Of a stretch of 64,000 nt of DNA, positions 18,218 through 30,403 are shown one piece after another (positions within the stretch are counted from its first letter, which is position 1; each line of letters begins with the position of its first letter). The DNA is from Parahaliea mediterranea (lineage in GTDB: Bacteria; Pseudomonadota; Gammaproteobacteria; Pseudomonadales; Halieaceae). Made by a program: the position numbers and the translations under genes. A model generated the notes under the pieces. That model was not told the origin of the DNA and did not search any database. It was given only the letters and a program-made list of their open reading frames with translations. Location: NCBI RefSeq assembly GCF_017255185.1, contig NZ_JAFKCZ010000012.1:1-64000 (forward strand). Direction: 5' to 3'.

Positions 18218-18822
18218 CGCGGGCGGTTCGTGGGTGACTCCCGCGTTTGCCGGGCAACCGCCGCCGCGGCCCACTGAAGTTGTTCTTCCGAACAGGTGGC
18301 ACCGGCGACAATCTCCGCGCCGGCCGCGTCGTAGAGGGCGATGCAACCCTCGGGGAATATCACCTCGAACTCACCGCTGCCGCGCACGGCGATTTCAGGC
18401 CCGCCATCGCCCGATGAAATCACCGTGCGGCCGACTCCCGTGGCGGACGGAGGCGGCGCGCTCTCGCGAAGGTGGCGCCCCGCCACCCAGCCCTCGGTGG
18501 GCGGGTCCTCCAGGGTCCTGATTCGGCACCAGCGCTGCCCTTTGTGGGGCGCGCACCCCAGGTTGCGGCCGATATCGCCATTGCCGAGCGCCCCCACCAG
18601 CGGATTTTCGCTGCCGGGTTTGGCGCGCACGTCGAGGACCTCGTTCCCGGGGACCCCGGCAACTACCCAGAAATCCGGGCCGCCGGCGTAGCCGTCGGCA
18701 AAATCCGGCTCGACCGTCTCGACCCTCGCCGCACAGGCGGACAGCGCCAGAAGCAGGGGGGCGAGCAAGCCCGGGAGTCGACCCCTAGCCACCATCCGCG
18801 GCGCGGCGGTGCTAGCGCTCAT
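18214..18822 (-). CDS. SH3-domain lipoprotein, hypothetical
   Basis: A 202-residue protein with a basic N-terminus, hydrophobic core and lipobox LALSAC, so probably outer-membrane or periplasmic lipoprotein. The middle ([19 protein letters not shown] ... GWVAGRHL) is a bacterial SH3 (SH3b) domain, a fold often used for cell-wall or protein binding. Two cysteine pairs ([17 protein letters not shown]...ATC) may form disulfides. Start ATG 18822 overlaps the peroxiredoxin stop by 11 bp and has a GGGGG tract upstream; ATG 18795 is an alternative. Probably co-transcribed with the peroxiredoxin. Confidence 0.65.
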   Translation of the reverse strand: MSASTAAPRMVARGRLPGLLAPLLLALSACAARVETVEPDFADGYAGGPDFWVVAGVPGNEVLDVRAKPGSENPLVGALGNGDIGRNLGCAPHKGQRWCRIRTLEDPPTEGWVAGRHLRESAPPPSATGVGRTVISSGDGGPEIAVRGSGEFEVIFPEGCIALYDAAGAEIVAGATCSEEQLQWAAAAVARQTRESPTNRPR

Positions 18823-19342
18823 CCAGGGCCACCCCCAACTCACCCAGCGTCGCCGCCATGTCTTCCGCCGAACTCGCGGGCTTCACGTCGGTATCGATTT
18901 TGAGGATGGTGCCGTCCTTGCCGATGTAGAACGTATGCCGCTTGGCGTAGCCCAGGGGGTGCAGCACCCCGTAGGCCCTGGCCACGGTGGTATCCGGGTC
19001 GCTGAGCAGGGGGAAGTCCGCCCGGGTTTCGGCGGCAAAGCCCTTGTTGTCCTCCAGCGGGTCCACGCTGGCCATGAAATAGCTGACGTCATAACGGCGG
19101 ATCAGGTGGCCCTTCTCCGCCAGCGACTTGCACTCAATGGTGCAGCCGCGGGTAAAAGCCTTGGGGAACCAGGCCAGCACCACCGCCTGTTCGCCGCGGA
19201 AATCGGAAAGCGTATAGGTCTCGCCGTCGCTACCGCGCAGGGTGAAGTCCGGGGCCTGGTCGCCAACCTCCAGGGCGTGGGCTCCGGTCGCGCCGAGCAG
19301 CGCGAACACAAGGGCAGCAAGGGCATTGCGCATCAGGATCAT
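18812..19342 (-). CDS. Exported peroxiredoxin (AhpC/TSA, BCP-like)
   Basis: A 176-residue thiol peroxidase with a signal peptide ([22 protein letters not shown] cleavage), hence periplasmic. The thioredoxin-fold core starts [11 protein letters not shown]. The peroxidatic Cys is Cys67 in FTRGCTIEC, with Cys71 as a possible resolving Cys four residues on, as in BCP/PrxQ proteins. It reduces peroxides with an unidentified thiol donor. Start ATG 19342 has GGAG 7 bp upstream; longer in-frame extensions give no signal peptide. Divergent from the amidohydrolase gene. Confidence 0.85.
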   Translation of the reverse strand: MILMRNALAALVFALLGATGAHALEVGDQAPDFTLRGSDGETYTLSDFRGEQAVVLAWFPKAFTRGCTIECKSLAEKGHLIRRYDVSYFMASVDPLEDNKGFAAETRADFPLLSDPDTTVARAYGVLHPLGYAKRHTFYIGKDGTILKIDTDVKPASSAEDMAATLGELGVALDER

Positions 19343-19443
19343 CGGTTTCTCCGAGCTACAATCGGTGGGGATAAGCGTGTATGGTACGGCCGCATAGCAG
19401 TATGGATCACTGCACCTTCGACAACAAGCCGACGGATTTATCC

Positions 19444-22683
<3,240 letters not shown>

Positions 22684-22700
22684 ACAAAGTGAGCCCCCAC

Positions 22701-23099
22701 TGTAGGGTCGAATTCATTCGACCGCCCCCGGCAAACGGCGGCGCAATGAATTGCGCCCTACAGTGGGCTCGACCGGCGCCCACCCTGTAGGGTCGAATTC
22801 ATTCGACCGCCCCAGCAAACGGCGGCGCAATGAATTGCGCCCTACAGCGGGCACAACCGGCGCCCACCCTGTAGGGTCGAATTCATTCGACCGCCCCAGC
22901 AAACGGCGGCGCAATGAATTGCGCCCTACAGCGGGCACAACCGGCGCCCACCCTGTAGGGTCGAATTCATTCGACCGCCCCAGCAAACGGCGGCGCAATG
23001 AATTGCGCCCTACAGCGGGCACAACCGGCGCCCACCCTGTAGGGTCGAATTCATTCGACCAACCCCGCCAAACGGCGGCGCAATGAATTGCGCCCTACA
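22701..23099. repeat. Array of five paired REP (BIME-like) elements
   Basis: Five units start at 22701, 22786, 22870, 22954 and 23038; spacing is 85, 84, 84 and 84 bp. Each unit has two hairpins facing each other: TGTAG followed by GGTCGAAT-TC-ATTCGACC, then, about 16 bp on, GGCGCAAT-GA-ATTGCGCC followed by CTACA. Hairpins flanked by GTAG are the substrate signature of RAYT transposases. Copies 2 to 4 are nearly identical, so the array grew recently by tandem duplication. It fills the whole gap between two convergent genes and could also act as a transcription or mRNA-decay barrier. ORFs inside it are artefacts. Confidence 0.9.
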
Positions 23100-24495
23100 T
23101 ATCGTGCTGCTGGCACCAGGCCAGCAGCATTTCCCCCAGCTGCGTCCGGCGCTCGGTGGCGCGCTTGCCGGCGCGCAGGTCGGCGAACAATCGCGCCAGG
23201 GCGCGGCGATCCCGCTCATCCACCTGTTCCAAAAGGGCCTCGTCCAGGGCCAGGGCACTGCGATCGGCGTGGGTGCGATGGCACAACAGCCGGTGGTGCA
23301 ACAGGGCCCGCCCCAGCAGCACAAAGGGAAAATTGAGATTGCGGCTGGGGCCCACCGTAAGCAACTTGCCCCCGGTGGGAATGCCCTTGATCTGTATGCG
23401 GGCAATCTCGTCGGCGTAACGCCGGGCACCGACGCCCCCTGAGATGGCTCCCACCGCGCCGCTGGTCAGGGTGGCGAGGCCACCCAGCAAGCCGCCGGTG
23501 GCGCCATCCACCACCATGCCGGCACCGCCGCCGAGCAGCGCCCCGGCCGACGAGGCCACCAGTGTCAGCGAAGTCCGGTTCAGGCCCCACAGGTACCAGT
23601 TTTCCACGTTGAACAGGTCGGAGTCCTCCAGCGCCAGTCCGCCCTCGCTGCGCTGCAGGTTGTGGTAGTGGTACACCTCCTCCACCCGCCGCCGGCAGCG
23701 GCGCTCCCGCTCGGCCAGTTGCCGGCGATAGCTCGCGGCCAGGGCTTGTTGCACCGGCTCGACGGGGGCGCCCTCCGGCAATCGCCGGGAGGTACTGAAT
23801 CCGAGGGCGTCGACAATCAGGTCGGCGATCAGCAGGCTGGCGCCGTGGTGCTGGCCGGCGCGCTCGTCCTCGAGTACCTGCACCGCGCGGCGGAGCGCAT
23901 CCTGCCAGTCGGGGTCCAGGTGGCCGAACAGCTCCAGCAACTCCAGTTGCTTGGCGTGTTCGGCGCGATGGGCGTCGAAGCTGCGCACGGTGCGGAAGAA
24001 CTGGCCGAGGCCCGCGGACCATTCCTCGGCGTAGTCGTCGTTGTCGATGGGATTGATCACCGCCAGGCTCGGGCGCCCGGTCCAGCGCAGGATTTCCATT
24101 TCCGCTTCGTAGTCGGCGCCGAAGGGCACCGAGCCGTCCACCACGTAGATAATGCCGGCGCCCGCGACGATGGGCGCCAGCAGTTCGCATTCGTCGGCAA
24201 AACGCGGGTCGCCCCGGTGTTGCTCGACAAAATCGCGCACCGTTCGCGGCCGCGCGGCGGCGTCGACGCAGTGGGCCTGCAACCAGTCGAGTACCGCCCG
24301 CGCCCGCTGAATGCCCGGGGTGTCCACCAGTTGATACAGCGTCTCCCCGTTGACCTCCATCGGAAAGACCCGCGCCTTGCGGGTCGAGCCCGCCCTGGCG
24401 TCGATATACACCGAGTCGTCCCGGGCCAGGGTGGCCACGATGCTCGACTTGCCCTTATTGGGGCGCCCCACAACCGCGAAACTGGGCAGGCTCAC
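23095..24495 (-). CDS. DUF3482 GTPase, partner of DUF2868 protein
   Basis: A 466-residue Era/TrmE-like P-loop GTPase: Walker A GRPNKGKS at residues 10-17, switch I region GSTRKARVFP, Walker B VDTPG at 57-61; the base-recognition NKxD motif is degenerate (INPIDNDD). A glycine-rich hydrophobic stretch near the C-terminus (GGAGMVVDGATGGLLGGLA) probably inserts in or contacts the membrane. Function is unknown; it is regularly paired with DUF2868 proteins. GTG 24495 overlaps the DUF2868 stop by 4 bp (GTGA). The stop codon TAG lies inside the foot of the last REP element. Confidence 0.85.
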   Translation of the reverse strand: MSLPSFAVVGRPNKGKSSIVATLARDDSVYIDARAGSTRKARVFPMEVNGETLYQLVDTPGIQRARAVLDWLQAHCVDAAARPRTVRDFVEQHRGDPRFADECELLAPIVAGAGIIYVVDGSVPFGADYEAEMEILRWTGRPSLAVINPIDNDDYAEEWSAGLGQFFRTVRSFDAHRAEHAKQLELLELFGHLDPDWQDALRRAVQVLEDERAGQHHGASLLIADLIVDALGFSTSRRLPEGAPVEPVQQALAASYRRQLAERERRCRRRVEEVYHYHNLQRSEGGLALEDSDLFNVENWYLWGLNRTSLTLVASSAGALLGGGAGMVVDGATGGLLGGLATLTSGAVGAISGGVGARRYADEIARIQIKGIPTGGKLLTVGPSRNLNFPFVLLGRALLHHRLLCHRTHADRSALALDEALLEQVDERDRRALARLFADLRAGKRATERRTQLGEMLLAWCQQHDM

Positions 24496-25880
24496 GCGGC
24501 GGCCACCCGGTTCAGCAGGCGCACGTCGACCGCGGCGAAGGGCAGGCCGCGGGTGAAGGCCCGCCAATCCTCGACCTTCCGATGGGGCACGGCCTTGCCC
24601 GGCAGGGGCAAGAGGTAGAGCGTGCAGCGCGGAATCCCGCGCAGGGTTTCCAGCAGGTCCGCCAGCTCCGCCATCGGCGGCTCCCAGGACTTGACCACGA
24701 CCAGCAGGTGATCGAAACCAGCGCCCGAGCGATCGTGCAAGCGCCGCCGGTCCTCCTCCAGGGTGCCGCGGCCGATCACCACGCTGTTGCCGGCGCCCAC
24801 CGCCAGCAGCTCCTCAAAACCCGATGGCGGCTCGCCCGCGAGGGCGTCGCCCCAGTCCAGCAGCAGGAGCTTGCCGTCCAGCGTCACATCATGGGCTGGC
24901 GCGGTCGCGGCGGCCCCGCCCTTGTCGTCCGCCCCCTCCCCCGCCCGGGCCTGGGTCCGCACCAGGGGCTGGCGCATGCGGCTCAACACCAGCTCGGCGC
25001 CCGGGTAGCCCAGGAATGTACGGCGCAGCAGTCGCGGCGCAATCCAGCGCGCGACCAACCACAGCAGTATACGCGGCAGCAGCGCATAGCCGAGCAAGCA
25101 CATAAAGAGAAACCCCCACCAGCCGCGCATGCTCTCGATGCCCACCCGGTCGAGGTCAACCAGGGCCGGATGGTAGCGGCTGTTGGCCACCACCTCCGGC
25201 GGCACCGTCGCCCCCGGCAACAGCGTCGACCAGGGCGCCGCCAGGGTATCGACCAGGCCCTGCATCACACCTTCGCCCAGGGGAAAGGTCGACCCCCAGA
25301 CGAAACTGAAATCCGACAGCGCCGGCACCAGTACAAAGGCCAGTAGCGCGCCCAGGGTAAACAGGGCTCCCCACTCCTGGCCGAAGCGCAGGAACAGCAA
25401 CCGCAGCACACCGCCAGCCTCCCGCAAGTAGCGGTCGTCGGGCAGGCTGCGCCCGGCCACCCAGCGCGCGGGGCTGGCGGGCAGCGCGGCCGGGACATGG
25501 CCGGAGGCCGTGCGCAACAGACCCACCGCCGCGCCCAGGCTGGCCAGGACCTGCAACACCACGAACACACCCAGCAGTATCAACACATTGACCAAGCCGC
25601 GGGCGCTGCCCAGCAGGAAACCGGCCATGGCGCCAAAGCCCAGCAGCGGGCACAACAGCCGCGACAGGTACAGTGCCACCGAGCCCTCGCGGCTATCCCT
25701 GTCACCTCGCGGCGCCAGGCGATCCAGCCAGTGCAACAACAGCTCGGGGTCGGCCCCGTGCCGGCAATCGGCGGCAATCGCATGGTCGCGCTGTTTCAGC
25801 TCGTCCAGGGGCCTTTCCCGGTCGCGTTCCAGCTGGTCCGCAAGCCGGTAGATATCCCGCAGGTCAGGGCGCGCTTTCAT
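24492..25880 (-). CDS. DUF2868 domain membrane protein
   Basis: A 462-residue protein with an N-terminal soluble part (DLRDIYRLADQLERDRERPLDE), at least four predicted membrane helices (for example LVNVLILLGVFVVLQVLASL; LFTLGALLAFVLVPAL; WGFLFMCLLGYALLP) and a C-terminal cytosolic domain with a Rossmann-like KLLLLDWGDAL opening. It probably recruits the DUF3482 GTPase to the inner membrane. Biological role is not known. ATG 25880 is preferred over a GTG at 25883. It is divergent from the WYL regulator, sharing a 150-bp intergenic region with iterons. Confidence 0.8.
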   Translation of the reverse strand: MKARPDLRDIYRLADQLERDRERPLDELKQRDHAIAADCRHGADPELLLHWLDRLAPRGDRDSREGSVALYLSRLLCPLLGFGAMAGFLLGSARGLVNVLILLGVFVVLQVLASLGAAVGLLRTASGHVPAALPASPARWVAGRSLPDDRYLREAGGVLRLLFLRFGQEWGALFTLGALLAFVLVPALSDFSFVWGSTFPLGEGVMQGLVDTLAAPWSTLLPGATVPPEVVANSRYHPALVDLDRVGIESMRGWWGFLFMCLLGYALLPRILLWLVARWIAPRLLRRTFLGYPGAELVLSRMRQPLVRTQARAGEGADDKGGAAATAPAHDVTLDGKLLLLDWGDALAGEPPSGFEELLAVGAGNSVVIGRGTLEEDRRRLHDRSGAGFDHLLVVVKSWEPPMAELADLLETLRGIPRCTLYLLPLPGKAVPHRKVEDWRAFTRGLPFAAVDVRLLNRVAAA

Positions 25881-25962
25881 CACGCGCCGCCTTGTGTCCA
25901 GGCCTTGTGCTTGCGCCGGTCATTCACTTGAGTACCCTGTCTCCCCAATGTCGTAGGCGAAC

Positions 25963-26001
25963 GTAGTAAGCTGCCGTAGTAAGCTAACATAGTAGGCTAT
26001 A
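25963..26001. promoter_or_regulatory. Three 13-bp iterons between DUF2868 and the WYL gene
   Basis: GTAGTAAGCT occurs at 25963 and 25976, and a variant ATAGTAGGCT at 25989. The spacing is 13 bp in each case. The units lie in the short divergent intergenic region, 32 bp before the WYL start, and are good candidates for an operator. Which protein binds is inferred from position. Confidence 0.5.
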
Positions 26002-26032
26002 GGGTAATTGAGCCCGAGGGGAGTTGCCATCC

Positions 26033-26902
26033 ATGCCGGACCGGAAGAAGTGGCCCATTCGCTGGGATCTGCTGGTGCGCTACCGTTTTATCGAAACCCT
26101 GGTACTGTGGGAGGGACGCCTGACCACCCGTCACCTCTGCGATACCTTCGGTATCGGCCGCCAGCAGGCCAGCAAGGACATCAACAATTACATCCGCGAC
26201 ATCGGCCCGGGCAACCTGGAGTACGACAAGTACCTCAAGGGTTATAAACCAACCCCGGGGTTCCAGCCCCGGGTAACCCGCGGCCTGGCGGACGAATACC
26301 TCCACCTGATGGCGCGCAACAACGAGCTGTCGAACGTGTTCGAGTCCCTGGCCCTCAACGTGGCCAATGTCGAGGTGCTGTCGGTGCCGGTGCGCGATGT
26401 GTCGCCGGCGGTCCTGCGGCCGATCATGCAGGCGGCGCGACAGCAACGGCGCCTGGAGGTGGACTATGTCTCGATCAACAACCCCGATCGCCAGGGGCGC
26501 ATTATCGTCCCCCACACCCTGGTGTACACCGGCCTGCGCTGGCACGTGCGCGCCTGGTGCGAGAAGAACCGGGAGTACCGCGACTTCGTGTTGAGCCGAT
26601 TCCGCGACGAGCCGGAGATCATGGAGCCGTCGGAACACGGCCTCGACGGCGACAGCGAATGGAACACCCCCGCCACCATCCGCGTGGTGCCGGACCCGCG
26701 ACTGCGCCCCGACCAGCAACAGGTGGTGGCGGTGGACTACGGCATGGAAAACGGGGCCCTGGAAATCACCACCCGCGGCAAGCTCGTGCCCTACGCGCTC
26801 AAGCTCTTGCACATCGATCCGGTGGAATCGCGCGCCGGGGCCGAGGCGCAGCAGATCATCGTGGAAAACCTCGACGAGCTACGGCGCTGGCTTTTCGCCT
26901 GA
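26033..26902 (+). CDS. WYL-domain transcriptional regulator (BrxR/CapW-like layout)
   Basis: A 289-residue regulator. An N-terminal winged helix (WDLLVRYRFIETLVLWEGRL, then HLCDTFGIGRQQASKDINNY, recognition helix) is followed by a WYL ligand-sensing domain (LEVDYVSINNPDRQGRIIVP; LRWHVRAWCE) and a C-terminal WCX-like extension. Length and order match the BrxR/CapW group, which repress phage-defence operons, but no BREX or CBASS genes are present here. The only physically linked targets are the divergent DUF2868/DUF3482 pair. ATG 26033 has GAGGGGAG about 10 bp upstream. Confidence 0.85.
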   Translation: MPDRKKWPIRWDLLVRYRFIETLVLWEGRLTTRHLCDTFGIGRQQASKDINNYIRDIGPGNLEYDKYLKGYKPTPGFQPRVTRGLADEYLHLMARNNELSNVFESLALNVANVEVLSVPVRDVSPAVLRPIMQAARQQRRLEVDYVSINNPDRQGRIIVPHTLVYTGLRWHVRAWCEKNREYRDFVLSRFRDEPEIMEPSEHGLDGDSEWNTPATIRVVPDPRLRPDQQQVVAVDYGMENGALEITTRGKLVPYALKLLHIDPVESRAGAEAQQIIVENLDELRRWLFA

Positions 26903-26921
26903 CGGGAACAGGCTCGCCGCG

Positions 26922-28277
26922 TCAGTAGACATCCCTGCGGTAGCGGCCCTCCAGGGTGAGCGCCTCCAGCCCGGCCTCTCCCAGCAGATCCAGCAGCAGG
27001 CGGTGGATGGCCGGCGCCATGCCCCGCGCGCTGCCGCAGACGTAGATCGCGGCGCCGGCGTCGAGCCAGGCGCGCAGCGGCTCCAACCGGTCGCGCAGCA
27101 GGTCCTGCACATAGCGCTGAGCGCCGCCGTCGCGGGAGAAAACGCGGTCCAGCCGTTCCAGGTGACCGCCGTCCCGCCAGGCCCCCAGTTCGGCGTCGAA
27201 CAGGCGGTCGTGGCGCCGGGTGCGTTCGCCAAAAACCAGCCAGTTGCGCCGCGCCCCGAGACATTCGCGGTGGCGCAGGTGAGCGCGCAGGCCGGCAATA
27301 CCGGAGCCGTTGCCAATGAGGATCATCGGCCGCTCCGCCGGCGGCGCGTGAAATGCGGGGTTGCCGCGCACATTCACCGTCACCGCCTGGCCTAGTGCAA
27401 GCCCCGCGGTAAGCCAGCCGGAGCCGATGCCCAAAGCACCGTCGTCCTTGCGCACCTGCCTGACCACCAGATCCAGCGTGCCGTCCCCCGGCAACGAGGC
27501 GATAGAGTATTCGCGCGTCACCACCGCCCCGCGTCCCACCGGGTCCGGAATCGAGAGCACGGCGATATCGCCGGCTTGCCAGTCAACGGGGCCCGACGCC
27601 GGGCAGGCAAGGCGCAGGTGAAACACCGGCGCCCCCGGCGAACCCGCGTTGAGCACCCGGCGCTCCACCAGGCGGCCGTCCCATGCGCCGCCAGCGGGTG
27701 GCGCCGGCACTGGCGCGACCGCGCCCTCGCCCACCCCGCAGGCGAGGAGCTGTTGCCGCCACGCGGCCAACTGCGTGTCCTGCAGGCGATCCACCATCAC
27801 CGCATCGAACATGGCGCGGCCACCGTGTTCGCGCAGTCCCCGCTCCAGGGCAAGGCCGAAGCCGCAAAAATGGCGGTAATTACTGTCGCCCAGCGCCAGC
27901 ACGGCGAAATGCAAATGGGACAGGTCGCGGCCGTTGGCGCCCCGGGTCCAACGGCGGGCAAAACGCAGGGCATTGTCCGGGGGCTCGCCCTCGCCGTAGG
28001 TGCTGACCACGAACAGCGCCAGGCTGGCGCCTTGCAAACGCCGGTCATCGATCTGGTTCAGGGGCTGGACCGCGACCGGCCCCTGACTGGCCAGTATCCC
28101 GGCCTGCCAGCGCGCGATCCGCTCCGCCTCCCCGCCCTGGCTGGCATAACCCACCAGCACCGCTCCCCGCTGCGGCAACGCCCCCCCGCGGGGGCGCACC
28201 AGGTAGTACCAACACAGCGCGGCATAGGCGAGCAGGGCCGCACCGGCCTGTAGCACTTGCGCGGCGGACACCTCCAT
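26922..28277 (-). CDS. Sulfite reductase-type flavoprotein (flavodoxin + FNR domains)
   Basis: A 451-residue diflavin reductase. An N-terminal membrane helix (VLQAGAALLAYAALCWYYLV) anchors a flavodoxin domain (VGYASQGGEAERIA, VVSTYGEGEPPDNA, LGDSNYRHFCGFG), followed by FAD-binding (REYSIASLPGDG) and NAD(P)H-binding (MILIGNGSGIAGLRAHL; IYVCGSARGMAPAI) domains. It should pass electrons from NADPH through FAD to FMN, probably to a ferric-chelate reductase partner. Last gene of the PepSY/DUF2271/DUF4198 operon, 1 bp after the DUF4198 stop. Confidence 0.88.
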   Translation of the reverse strand: MEVSAAQVLQAGAALLAYAALCWYYLVRPRGGALPQRGAVLVGYASQGGEAERIARWQAGILASQGPVAVQPLNQIDDRRLQGASLALFVVSTYGEGEPPDNALRFARRWTRGANGRDLSHLHFAVLALGDSNYRHFCGFGLALERGLREHGGRAMFDAVMVDRLQDTQLAAWRQQLLACGVGEGAVAPVPAPPAGGAWDGRLVERRVLNAGSPGAPVFHLRLACPASGPVDWQAGDIAVLSIPDPVGRGAVVTREYSIASLPGDGTLDLVVRQVRKDDGALGIGSGWLTAGLALGQAVTVNVRGNPAFHAPPAERPMILIGNGSGIAGLRAHLRHRECLGARRNWLVFGERTRRHDRLFDAELGAWRDGGHLERLDRVFSRDGGAQRYVQDLLRDRLEPLRAWLDAGAAIYVCGSARGMAPAIHRLLLDLLGEAGLEALTLEGRYRRDVY

Positions 28278-28278
28278 A

Positions 28279-29103
28279 TTAGAGCGGCAGCACCTCGAAG
28301 GTGGCGGCATAGGCGCCGCGACGCGCGGTGGCAGGGGCCCGCGCGCGGTCGTCGGCGTAGTCCGCCTCCAGGAAGTACATGCCCGCCCGCGGCCAGTCGA
28401 TGACCACCAGGCCCGCCTCGTCAGCGGTGAGCTCGATCGCGAGCTGGCTGTCGCGGTAGCGCATGCCCGCCGCCAGCACGCTCACTTTGGCGCCAGCGGC
28501 GGGCTCGCCGTCGATAAGCAGCCGGAAGCTGGCCGGCTCACCGACGTAGAGGTCGTTGGGATGGGTCACCGGGACCAATTCCAGGCCGATGTTGCCCGGC
28601 GCCAGCGCAGTTTCATTGGGTTGGCCGGCGGTGACAAAGGTCTCGATCCGCCAGGAGCTCTGGGTGATCTTCAGGTCCTGCGCATCCATCGGGACCTCGC
28701 GTTCAAAGTCACCGGGGGCCGGGCTCGCGCCGCGACCGGGCCAGCGCCGGCGCTCGCCGTTCTCGGTCCAGGTGGCGGTGGGGCCGTTGCTGGCGCGGTA
28801 GACCTTGTAGGTGCCGGCCCGCGCCAGGGCGAGGTCGAAGGTGCTGCGGTACTTGCCCGTGTGGGGGTTTTGCAGGGCAACCGCCTCGCTATTGGGCCCG
28901 GCCACCTCGACACCCTCCAGCCCCAGGGCGTGATAGTCCGGATGGAAGATATCGTTGGAAATCGCGGCGTCGAAAGTGACCCAGGGGTCCTCGCTGGACA
29001 GTACCGTGGCGGCAGGCAGGATCCAGGCGCGATGGGCCTGGGCCGGCGCCACCAGGGAACTGAGGCCCGCCAGGATGGCGAGCGCGGCAAGGGTCTTGTT
29101 CAT
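28279..29103 (-). CDS. DUF4198 domain exported protein
   Basis: A 274-residue periplasmic protein with a signal peptide (MNKTLAALAILAGLSSLVAP, AQA-HR). The mature start HRAWILPAATVLSSEDPWVT is characteristic of DUF4198, thought to bind metal or a ligand in metal-uptake loci (the free N-terminal His after cleavage is a likely ligand). Ig-like strands follow (PASFRLLIDGEPAAGAKVSV). ATG 29103 has AGGAG upstream. It sits in a Fur-type operon between DUF2271 and the flavoreductase, so a role in iron handling is inferred. Confidence 0.85.
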   Translation of the reverse strand: MNKTLAALAILAGLSSLVAPAQAHRAWILPAATVLSSEDPWVTFDAAISNDIFHPDYHALGLEGVEVAGPNSEAVALQNPHTGKYRSTFDLALARAGTYKVYRASNGPTATWTENGERRRWPGRGASPAPGDFEREVPMDAQDLKITQSSWRIETFVTAGQPNETALAPGNIGLELVPVTHPNDLYVGEPASFRLLIDGEPAAGAKVSVLAAGMRYRDSQLAIELTADEAGLVVIDWPRAGMYFLEADYADDRARAPATARRGAYAATFEVLPL

Positions 29104-29227
29104 GTTCACTCCTATGTGTTTGCTGAAAAATTGGACTTACTGAAAGGTGGCGGCAAAACCGGCGCTCGACCTCGAGGGCGACGGCATGACCGTGCGCCGC
29201 GACCGAAGAGACACGGCACAACCCGGC

Positions 29228-29749
29228 TTACGGTGTACGGGGCTGTAGCGTCAACACCACCTCGCCCAGCTCTTGCCCGCCGGCGACACGCTGTTCACTG
29301 CCTTGTGCCGGCGGCCACTGGAAGGGAATCTCCAGCATTTCCCGGCCACCGACCTCGCGCGCGGCCTCCACCAGCAGGCGGTATTGCCCGGGCTGGAGGT
29401 CGGCGAGCTTGTCGCTGAACACAAATTCGTGCCGGCCCGGACCGCGCGTCGCGCCGCTCAGGCCATCCACCGGCAATGACAGGCTCCTGCCGGTGCGACG
29501 CCACCACTGGCGCATGTCCTTGAGCCACTTCTCGCCCTCCTCGTCCGCCATCGCCACGTCGTAGAGAACCGCCAGGTTGGCGGCCACCGAATTGTCCTCC
29601 CGGGCAACCCACAGGGCGATATAGGGGCGGTGGTACTCGGCGACGCGCAGGCGCGGCACCTCGAGATCGACCGACAGGCTTTGCGCGTTGGCGGCGGTGG
29701 TGCCCGCCAGGGCGAACGCGGCCAGTGCACGACTGAAACTTCGCGACAT
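29228..29749 (-). CDS. DUF2271 domain exported protein
   Basis: A 173-residue exported protein: signal peptide [20 protein letters not shown], cleavage after NAQ. The DUF2271 core is seen in [22 protein letters not shown], a Trp-rich middle ([10 protein letters not shown]) and [23 protein letters not shown]. Function unknown; family members sit with PepSY proteins in iron-siderophore reductase loci. ATG 29749 has GAGGAAG upstream and follows the PepSY gene by 11 bp. A 124-bp gap to the next gene holds nothing recognised. Confidence 0.85.
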   Translation of the reverse strand: MSRSFSRALAAFALAGTTAANAQSLSVDLEVPRLRVAEYHRPYIALWVAREDNSVAANLAVLYDVAMADEEGEKWLKDMRQWWRRTGRSLSLPVDGLSGATRGPGRHEFVFSDKLADLQPGQYRLLVEAAREVGGREMLEIPFQWPPAQGSEQRVAGGQELGEVVLTLQPRTP

Positions 29750-29760
29750 AACTTCCTCGA

Positions 29761-30387
29761 TTAACGGTGGACGAACAGGATGGCCAGCAGCACCGGGATC
29801 ACCAGCCCCAGCCCCGCCACCGGCCAGGTGGCGGGCCGCGCGGCGCCGTGGCGCAGCAACAGCCACAGGCCGGTTGCGGTAAAAACCAGGCAGGCGACGG
29901 AGAAAAGGTCGATAAACCATCGCCAGGCAACGCCGGTATTGCGCCCCTTGTGCAGGTCGTTGAGATAGGAGATCACACCGCGGTCGGTGTCCTCGTAAAG
30001 CAACTCGCCGGCGCGCAGGTCGATGGCCAGCCAGGCGTCTCCCCCGGGGCGCGGCATGGCCAGGTAGATTTCATCGACGCTCCACTGCGCCAGGCGGCCC
30101 CCGGTGGCGATGGCGCGCTCCCCGAGCCAGTGCCGCAACGCGGTGGGTAACCTCGCCTCCTCCGGGGCGCCCTCGGCGCCGGCCTGCTGTCGCAGCGACT
30201 GCAATAGCGCATCGGGCAGGGCCTGCTCCACGGTTGTGGTCACCGGTCTGGCCTCGATCTGCCCGGCGTGGTTCAGGGTGATGCCGGTTACCGCGAACAG
30301 CAGCAGACCGACCAGGCACAGGGCCGAACTGACCCAGTGCCACTGCCGGACGGAACCCAGCCAATCAGGTGTGCGTAATCTCGTCAT
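29761..30387 (-). CDS. PepSY-associated transmembrane protein
   Basis: A 208-residue inner-membrane protein with two or three helices ([55 protein letters not shown]) and a periplasmic PepSY-like loop ([21 protein letters not shown]). Conserved His residues beside the helices (WHW; LNHAG; DLHKGR) are typical of this family and may bind haem. Members act as siderophore or ferric reductase components. First gene of the operon; the Fur-like site lies 20 bp upstream of its start. Confidence 0.85.
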   Translation of the reverse strand: MTRLRTPDWLGSVRQWHWVSSALCLVGLLLFAVTGITLNHAGQIEARPVTTTVEQALPDALLQSLRQQAGAEGAPEEARLPTALRHWLGERAIATGGRLAQWSVDEIYLAMPRPGGDAWLAIDLRAGELLYEDTDRGVISYLNDLHKGRNTGVAWRWFIDLFSVACLVFTATGLWLLLRHGAARPATWPVAGLGLVIPVLLAILFVHR

Positions 30388-30403
30388 GGTCGGAGATTAT
30401 AAA

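Noticed and set aside
22714-23086. Short ORFs with repeated peptide across the REP array
   Set aside because: The peptides only translate the repeated DNA on either strand, have no RBS, and start or stop with the array.
22701-23099. Possible CRISPR array
   Set aside because: The 84-bp units are repeated over their whole length with no variable spacers, and each contains two palindromes flanked by GTAG, which is REP-type.
26033-26902. WYL gene as part of a BREX or CBASS system
   Set aside because: No methylase, nuclease, cyclase or other BREX/CBASS component is within reach on either side.
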